Positions 57,958 to 64,000 of a stretch of 64,000 nt of DNA are shown piece by piece. The stretch is from Nitrosomonas cryotolerans ATCC 49181 (GTDB lineage Bacteria > Pseudomonadota > Gammaproteobacteria > Burkholderiales > Nitrosomonadaceae). The notes under the pieces were generated by a model. The model made no database searches. It saw only the letters and a list, made by a program, of their open reading frames with translations, and was not told the DNA's origin. Numbering within the stretch: position 1 is the stretch's first letter; the number at the start of each line of letters is the position of its first letter. The position numbers were made by a program, and so were the translations under genes. The stretch lies in contig NZ_FSRO01000001.1 of NCBI RefSeq assembly GCF_900143275.1, positions 1,302,001 to 1,366,000 on the forward strand, in the 5' to 3' direction.

Positions 57958-58414
57958 ATATTTTCTCCAATTAAATTGCTCAATGCAAAGAGTAAAGAGG
58001 CGGAATTTTACTCTTTAATATTACCCTTGTCCAAAACAGATCAGGATATTGGGCTATTTTAAGACAATTAGAAAAAGGAAATAAGTTTAATAAAATTATT
58101 GGGGGCATCATTGTAGTGAAGCATGTTGATTTTATGTGGTTTTAAAGAATTTTAACAATTTTGCAGATGAAAATAACAGAAACATGAAAAGCAGCTGCTC
58201 CGTTTTGATTAGGATAACAAAATAATTATTAGCGCTGCATTAGAAGCAATAGAAATGGGTAGGAGCAGAGATAAGTCAAATGATTGGCATATGTTTATGC
58301 CTGAATGAATTTGATGTTATCTGTGACCTCAATGATTACGATAGGCTTGAATAAATATTTTAGAACGCAAAATATAAATTCAAGCCATTGATTAAATTTT
58401 ATTGATAAAAAATC
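57958..58414. other. Intergenic region with no recognisable gene
   Basis: About 455 AT-rich bases between rpsO and the dynamin-like gene. They should contain the rpsO promoter and leader, where S15 often represses its own translation, but I cannot assign a specific element. Confidence 0.55.
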
Positions 58415-59911
58415 TCAGGATTCTTGTGCTGGTAAATCTTCACCATTTTTATTATTGTGACCCGATGGATTGGTAAATTGGTCATTTAATGCTTGGATAT
58501 AATCGTTTGCCTCGTTTACTACTTCCTCGATTATTTGTTGAGTTACCTCGTTCCACCCCGCCGGATTCTGGAAGAACATGGGGCGGTATGCTACAGTACT
58601 CTTGTTAAATGCACCGGTGTATTGTTTGCAGATATCGTGATTATCTCCCAGTTCCTTAGCAAGATTCCTGAGTATCTTATTAGCCACGAGCCTGCGGATG
58701 GAAAAATGAATATAACCCATACTACTCAATACTAATAGTAAAACAACGAGTGATGTTGTCTCGGCTGTCGGTATCCCTGCGGCGAGAACCTTTACCGAAT
58801 TCCAGGAATGGGTCAGTGTTAAGGCCAATCCCGTTAGTACAGCTAATGTGCTAAATACCAGACTGTCAACCAGTATTACTCTGCTCTTCCAGCGTTGCAA
58901 CATAGTGGTCAGCTTATTGGTCACTTGATCTTTAAGCACTTTCGCAGTGTGTTCGAGCTTGCCAACGATACGATAAGAACGTTCAATTTCAATTTGCTGT
59001 ATACGGGCATCGATATCTGCCATGTCCTCTCTACGCTTTCTTTCATAGCGTTCCTTGACTTGTGGATCATCAATGGGGACACCTGAGTTGGGATCATAAA
59101 TTCGGTAGAATCGGCCAGCGATTAAACCCACTTCTGCGAGCGAACGTTGCCAGGCTGAGACGACTTCTTCAGGATTATCTTCTTTGGCTGTTACATCCAT
59201 TTGATTAAGAATGTAGAGAAACTTGTTCACATCTGCACGGTCGACACTAGCCGATACGAGATAGGCTAACGTATCCTGCATTGCCTTGGGTTCTGGATGG
59301 CGCGCATCAAAGAAAACCAATACTAGATCGGATAGATTAATGATGTGCTGTGTCAAGCGTAATGTTGATGCGCGCTGCTCATCTGCATCAAACCCTGGGG
59401 AGTCAATAAGAATTTTCCCTCGTATACTTTCGGACGGGCAAGTTTTTAATTGTAGATAAGCATCAATGCGCTGTTGTCCCGCTTCAGCGATTTCTTCAAT
59501 ACTGCGGCTGATCTGGAAAAATGGGAAACGTGGATCAGCGTCTAATGCCACACCCGGTAAAGTTTTAGCTTCATTATGGCGACTGTAACAAATAACAGTA
59601 AATTTATCATCTACCGCATGATTTCCTGTGCGTTGTAATGGTAGATTCAAATAAGAGTTGATGAAGGTTGACTTGCCAGCAGAAAATGTACCCAATACCG
59701 CTATCATTGGCCACCAGGTGACACAAGTCGCATAGGATTCTTCTTTATCTAGTAATCCAATGCTCTGACCGACATAATCCATTTTGCGAAAGCTTTTTAC
59801 AGCTTTGGCTAATACCGGATTATCCGGATGTTCATCAGCAAGATGTTGTTGTAGACTTTTTAAGCGTTTATTGATTTGTGTTGAACTATATGACATAACA
59901 GTCCTTTTCAT
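58415..59911 (-). CDS. Bacterial dynamin-like GTPase with two membrane segments
   Basis: A 498-residue dynamin-superfamily protein. G1 is GTFSAGKST (about 74-82), G3 is DSPG in GKILIDSPGFDADEQ (about 172), and G4 is NQMD (about 238). After a helical region with charged coiled-coil character (KERYERKRREDMADIDARIQ) come two membrane helices (VFSTLAVLTGLALTLT; TSLVVLLLVLSSMGYIHFSI) and a C-terminal tail. The arrangement suggests membrane remodelling or protection at the inner membrane; the actual role is unknown. The true start may be the internal MSYSSTQIN, 18 bases later. No second dynamin gene is adjacent, unlike the paired bacterial systems. Confidence 0.82.
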   Translation of the reverse strand: MKRTVMSYSSTQINKRLKSLQQHLADEHPDNPVLAKAVKSFRKMDYVGQSIGLLDKEESYATCVTWWPMIAVLGTFSAGKSTFINSYLNLPLQRTGNHAVDDKFTVICYSRHNEAKTLPGVALDADPRFPFFQISRSIEEIAEAGQQRIDAYLQLKTCPSESIRGKILIDSPGFDADEQRASTLRLTQHIINLSDLVLVFFDARHPEPKAMQDTLAYLVSASVDRADVNKFLYILNQMDVTAKEDNPEEVVSAWQRSLAEVGLIAGRFYRIYDPNSGVPIDDPQVKERYERKRREDMADIDARIQQIEIERSYRIVGKLEHTAKVLKDQVTNKLTTMLQRWKSRVILVDSLVFSTLAVLTGLALTLTHSWNSVKVLAAGIPTAETTSLVVLLLVLSSMGYIHFSIRRLVANKILRNLAKELGDNHDICKQYTGAFNKSTVAYRPMFFQNPAGWNEVTQQIIEEVVNEANDYIQALNDQFTNPSGHNNKNGEDLPAQES

Positions 59912-61103
59912 TCTTTAAAAAGTTGCATCATTATTGAGATGCACGCCGGGTTACAACTTTAATATCGTTTTTCAACGTTTTTCAAGTTTTGTATGAGATA
60001 AAACAGCATTATTTTTTTAAAAAGCTATTGATATCTATTTAGGCCATAGGTAAGCACGCGATGGTTAGTCTCATCTTTGCAGACGAAAGAAATAGATATC
60101 GTGCGAATATCTGGCGCAAGGATATGATGTAAAAATACTAAATTTATAAAGCGTTAGTAAGATTTAAACAGGGCGATGCCCGATGATTCTACCAAGAACC
60201 CATCTTGCTTTCCAGCAATTGATCAGCGTTTTGTCAATGTCCAGTGGAAATATTCTGTTTGGTTTTAAATACCGCTTCACTACGGCAGGGTTTTGGCATG
60301 TTAGTAGTGTACTGGAATGCTGTTATATTGATATATTTTCTCCCCGAAGACAAGATAATATGTTTGTGTATATGATGAGTAATGTGTAGAAATTGTTTTA
60401 TTCCGGTCGGATTGGGTTGTAGTATTTAAGGGTGCATCAAATATTTAGACTGCTTAGGTTGCTTACGGCCGTATTGATTATGAAATAGTGTCGCTGGCGG
60501 TATCAAGAAATTCGGCATGATTTTTCTGAATGATGATTTGAATCGTGTTATTGATTGAGACCTTTGCAAAGCCCCAATGATTAAAAAATTAATCTTTTAT
60601 AATCAATAGCAGAAAACTTCTGGCGAGGGCTTTTGCAAAAGCCTCGATTGTGTCATGCAAGGAATGCTGTGTATTTGCTATGTTTTCTGAATCATTTGGC
60701 TTTGTATCATTATTAAATCCGGAGAGCTGATTATTTGCCAGCGTATGAGTCTCTGGATGTCGTGGGTTCGGATTCATTATGTGCTCCAAAATATCATAAT
60801 TTTATTTTGAATGATCGGTTTGCTCGCTTATTTGTTGTACTGCAGGAAACTTAAATAATCTTTGGGCACAGCTTGTCATTCTCTGCTTTTTTTATGCGGT
60901 TCAGATAATTGATAACAAAGAACCAAGGAAAGATTATTATTTTCTGTGTAATATTTTGTCTGGAGCGTATGTTTCACATTGATTAAGCGCTGGCGTACTT
61001 GAACAAGTCAATCAAAGTCAATTTGTCCCTGTGAGTTGATTAGTATAATAGAAAGCGTTATTCAAAGTAGATTATCAGTGTGAGTGGAGGTGATTGCAGT
61101 ATT
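59912..61103. other. Gene-poor region containing miniature element C
   Basis: About 1.2 kb without a convincing gene. Small open frames (for example ~62 codons on the minus strand ending in the repeat at 60589) have no family support. The region holds the third copy of the 89-base repeat. Confidence 0.55.
60557..60645 (+). repeat. Miniature inverted-repeat element, copy C
   Basis: 89 bases with inverted ends GAGACCTTTGCAAAGCCCC and GGGCTTTTGCAAAAGCCTC. It has the same orientation and interior as copy A at 29661 (TTATAATCAATAGC; AAAACTTCTGGCGAGGG). Its end closes a small minus-strand open frame. Confidence 0.83.
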
Positions 61104-61847
61104 ATGACCATAAAAAACAGAGACAAACAGAGCACGACTCGTTTTGCTCATTTCGGGCGTTATGTATTGATTGGATTCTTTACTGTGGCGCCACTTTGGG
61201 TCACATGGCTCGTATTTGAATTTTTATTAAAAATACTCGCTCGTATGGGTACTCCCTTGCTGAAAGGAATGGCGCGTGCGGCTCGCCCCTTTTCAGATAC
61301 GCTCGCCAGTTGGTTATTGAACTCTGGCTTTCAGCAGACAGTTGCCGCTTTACTTACGATTGCCAGTCTGTACGGTATTGGGTTGTTAGCCTCTTTTGTT
61401 ATTGGCAAGAAAGTGATAGGTGTATTTGAAGATATGCTTGCTAAACTTCCTTTCGTGCAGACTATCTACGGTGCGACCAAGCGTTTCTTGCATACATTGA
61501 GTCAATCGCCGGTCACTGGGCAACGGGTGGTGTTAATTAGTTTTCCTTCATCTGCAATGAAAGCGATCGGTTTTATAACCAAAATTATGCACGATACAGA
61601 AACTGGCAAGGAGCTGGCGGCAGTTTATGTGCCGACCTCACCTAATCCTACATCTGGTTATATCGAGATTGTGCCAATGGAAGATGTAGTGATGACTGAT
61701 TGGAGTACGGAAGAGGCCATGACATTTGTTGTGACGGGTGGAACCAATGCACCAGAAAATATACGGTTTTCTAATAGTTCCAAAAACCAGCGAAGTACAG
61801 AAACTAAGGGTAAATGGCGACGTTGGCTGCGAGTAATGAATAGGTAG
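61104..61847 (+). CDS. DUF502 inner-membrane protein
   Basis: A ~247-residue membrane protein of the DUF502 family, function unknown. Two membrane regions are clear: YVLIGFFTVAPLWVTWLVFE and TVAALLTIASLYGIGLLASF. The conserved KLPFVQTIYGATKRFLHTLS and VYVPTSPNPTSGYIEIVPME follow and are diagnostic. The ATG at 61104, behind a GGAGG ribosome site, is preferred to the GTG at 61080. It converges with ygfZ after 7 bases. In many betaproteobacteria DUF502 genes lie beside aspS; here they do not. Confidence 0.9.
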   Translation: MTIKNRDKQSTTRFAHFGRYVLIGFFTVAPLWVTWLVFEFLLKILARMGTPLLKGMARAARPFSDTLASWLLNSGFQQTVAALLTIASLYGIGLLASFVIGKKVIGVFEDMLAKLPFVQTIYGATKRFLHTLSQSPVTGQRVVLISFPSSAMKAIGFITKIMHDTETGKELAAVYVPTSPNPTSGYIEIVPMEDVVMTDWSTEEAMTFVVTGGTNAPENIRFSNSSKNQRSTETKGKWRRWLRVMNR

Positions 61848-61854
61848 CATGAGG

Positions 61855-62898
61855 CTACTCACCAAGCGGATAAGGTAATGGAATGATTTCCAGTGTTGGG
61901 CCACTTGGGGTCTGCCAGTGAATGCTGCCTGCTTTAATACTGCTTATCTGAATTACGGCTAGTACATCAGTGCCGTCATGCGGTGAAGGGGCTGCATTGA
62001 CTATCTTTCCACATGGCTGGTTTGCCATTTCTGTATTGAATAATTCGTCTCCAGCCATAATGGATTGTGTTGATGCAACATGAGCAAGGTACATGCGGCG
62101 TTTGATTTTTCCTAGATACTGGGTACGGGCAACAATCTCCTGACCCGGGTAGCATCCTTTTTTGAAGCTGATTGCATTAATTGCATCCAGATTGACCATT
62201 TGAGGTATAAACTGTTCTTGAGTCACCGGCAGGATAGTTGGAATGCCCGCTCGAATTTCTAGCCAATCCCATAAAAAAGTGCCGACAGGTTTTGCGTATT
62301 GGCTTAAGTGTGTCCATAGCGTAGGGGCATGCTCAACGGATGTAACAAATTCATAACGATTGGGTGCATAACAGAGAAGACTGATTGATTCATTCTGTAT
62401 GACACCCAGGTGCTGGTGATGATCTAACGGCATACCTAACGTTTTTTCCGCTAATTTGGCGGCATTATTGCCAGCTATCCCGATACGTATGAGAGTGTCA
62501 CTGTTATCAATCAATCGAACTTTGGCACGTAATACAAATAGAGAGAGTCTTTTCTGGATAGTAGTGCATAAATCGGCCGGCAATTGCATCAAAAAATCAT
62601 TGTTTTGCCAAAGTAGGAAATTAGCCAGAATACGGCCTTTCGGTGTGCAATAACTGCCATATTGTGCGGTGTTGGAATTCACCTGCCTGATATCGCAGCT
62701 TAATTGACTCTGTAAGAAAGTGTGGGCATCTTCACCAGAGAAGCGAATCAGTCCAAAATGCGAAAGATCGACCATCACGGTATCAGTATCAATACGCGTG
62801 TTTCTTAATTCAGCAGGATCTTCACCATAGTGAAGGACGCGATTATCCTCAATAACTGCATTACGACTTTGCAGATAGATTTGCCAGGTTGGATTCAT
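61855..62898 (-). CDS. ygfZ: Folate-binding iron-sulfur cluster protein YgfZ (GcvT-like)
   Basis: A 347-residue tetrahydrofolate-binding protein that helps maintain iron-sulfur enzymes, for instance MiaB. The signature KGCYPGQEIVARTQYLGKIK (about residue 240) contains the conserved Cys. The N-terminal GcvT-like part has LSHFGLIRFSGEDAHTFLQS. It lies between the DUF502 gene and the alternative ATPase operon and is divergent from the latter. Confidence 0.93.
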   Translation of the reverse strand: MNPTWQIYLQSRNAVIEDNRVLHYGEDPAELRNTRIDTDTVMVDLSHFGLIRFSGEDAHTFLQSQLSCDIRQVNSNTAQYGSYCTPKGRILANFLLWQNNDFLMQLPADLCTTIQKRLSLFVLRAKVRLIDNSDTLIRIGIAGNNAAKLAEKTLGMPLDHHQHLGVIQNESISLLCYAPNRYEFVTSVEHAPTLWTHLSQYAKPVGTFLWDWLEIRAGIPTILPVTQEQFIPQMVNLDAINAISFKKGCYPGQEIVARTQYLGKIKRRMYLAHVASTQSIMAGDELFNTEMANQPCGKIVNAAPSPHDGTDVLAVIQISSIKAGSIHWQTPSGPTLEIIPLPYPLGE

Positions 62899-63055
62899 GC
62901 AAAAAGATATGGTTGAAAGTGAAGTTGATTATACGATTATTGTGTGTGAATAGAAAATTTCAAGTCTGAAATGACAATGCTGCTATGAGCATGACATGGA
63001 TTTGATGGTTAATTTATTTTTATGACTTGTCGATAGCGGGCGTGATCAGGTATAA

Positions 63056-64000
<945 letters not shown>

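Noticed and set aside
60589-60789. Small minus-strand gene (about 62-66 codons) near miniature element C
   Set aside because: Its last third is the repeat itself and the rest has no recognisable family or ribosome site; a chance frame ended by the insertion is more likely.

Overview
The window reads as chromosomal DNA of an ammonia-oxidising betaproteobacterium, most likely Nitrosomonas or a close relative (inference). The gene sets support this: glnE, nit-tldD, ilvI-ilvH-ilvC-psd-pssA-leuA, hfq-hflX-hflK-hflC-DUF2065-hisZ-purA, rpsO-pnp, a di-haem cytochrome c peroxidase, a PEP-CTERM/exosortase setting with its acyltransferases, and the start of an alternative (N-type) F1Fo-ATPase operon. 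No 16S gene or ammonia-oxidation gene is present to settle the genus.

Layout. 1-4 kb: end of a PilB/GspE-type ATPase, a type IV pilin behind a clear sigma-54 promoter, and glnE. 4.1-5.9 kb: IS200/IS605-family element, copy 1. 6-16 kb: nitrilase-like amidase, TldD, branched-chain amino-acid and phospholipid synthesis genes, and a thioredoxin-like protein. 16-21.7 kb: lytic transglycosylase, proS, rppH, a tnpB-only element and a cytochrome c peroxidase. 22-28.4 kb: hfq to purA. 28.8-36 kb: a frameshifted GNAT gene, an ABC-F ATPase, a second and decayed tnpB-only element, a Cys-rich secreted protein, the exosortase-associated acyltransferase, and IS605-type copy 2 immediately in front of it. 36-43.7 kb: a LolA-like protein, ABC ATPase, outer-membrane barrel, two FtsX-type permeases (one frameshifted), and a coupled ThiF-like/nitroreductase pair. 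43.7-48.2 kb: gene-poor DNA with miniature repeats, IS relics, a PEP-CTERM protein behind a sigma-54 promoter, and an N-acyl amino acid synthase-like gene. 48.2-54.8 kb: acnA, three tRNA genes with their promoter, IS605-type copy 3 and a cluster of decayed relatives. 54.9-64 kb: dksA, pnp, rpsO, a dynamin-like GTPase, a DUF502 protein, ygfZ, and atpD of the alternative ATPase running off the end.

The mobile elements stand out. Three near-identical tnpA/tnpB elements and two tnpB-only elements follow the same TTTAT sequence and end in nearly the same right-end hairpin plus GTCAA, although their TnpB proteins are only distantly alike. At least three more decayed relatives are present. This suggests that one transposase mobilises both kinds, and it gives testable target-adjacent motifs and guide sequences for the TnpB nucleases. 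The locus most likely to encode an undescribed function is the 36-43.7 kb envelope transport block beside the ThiF-like/nitroreductase pair. Its substrate cannot be deduced from sequence.
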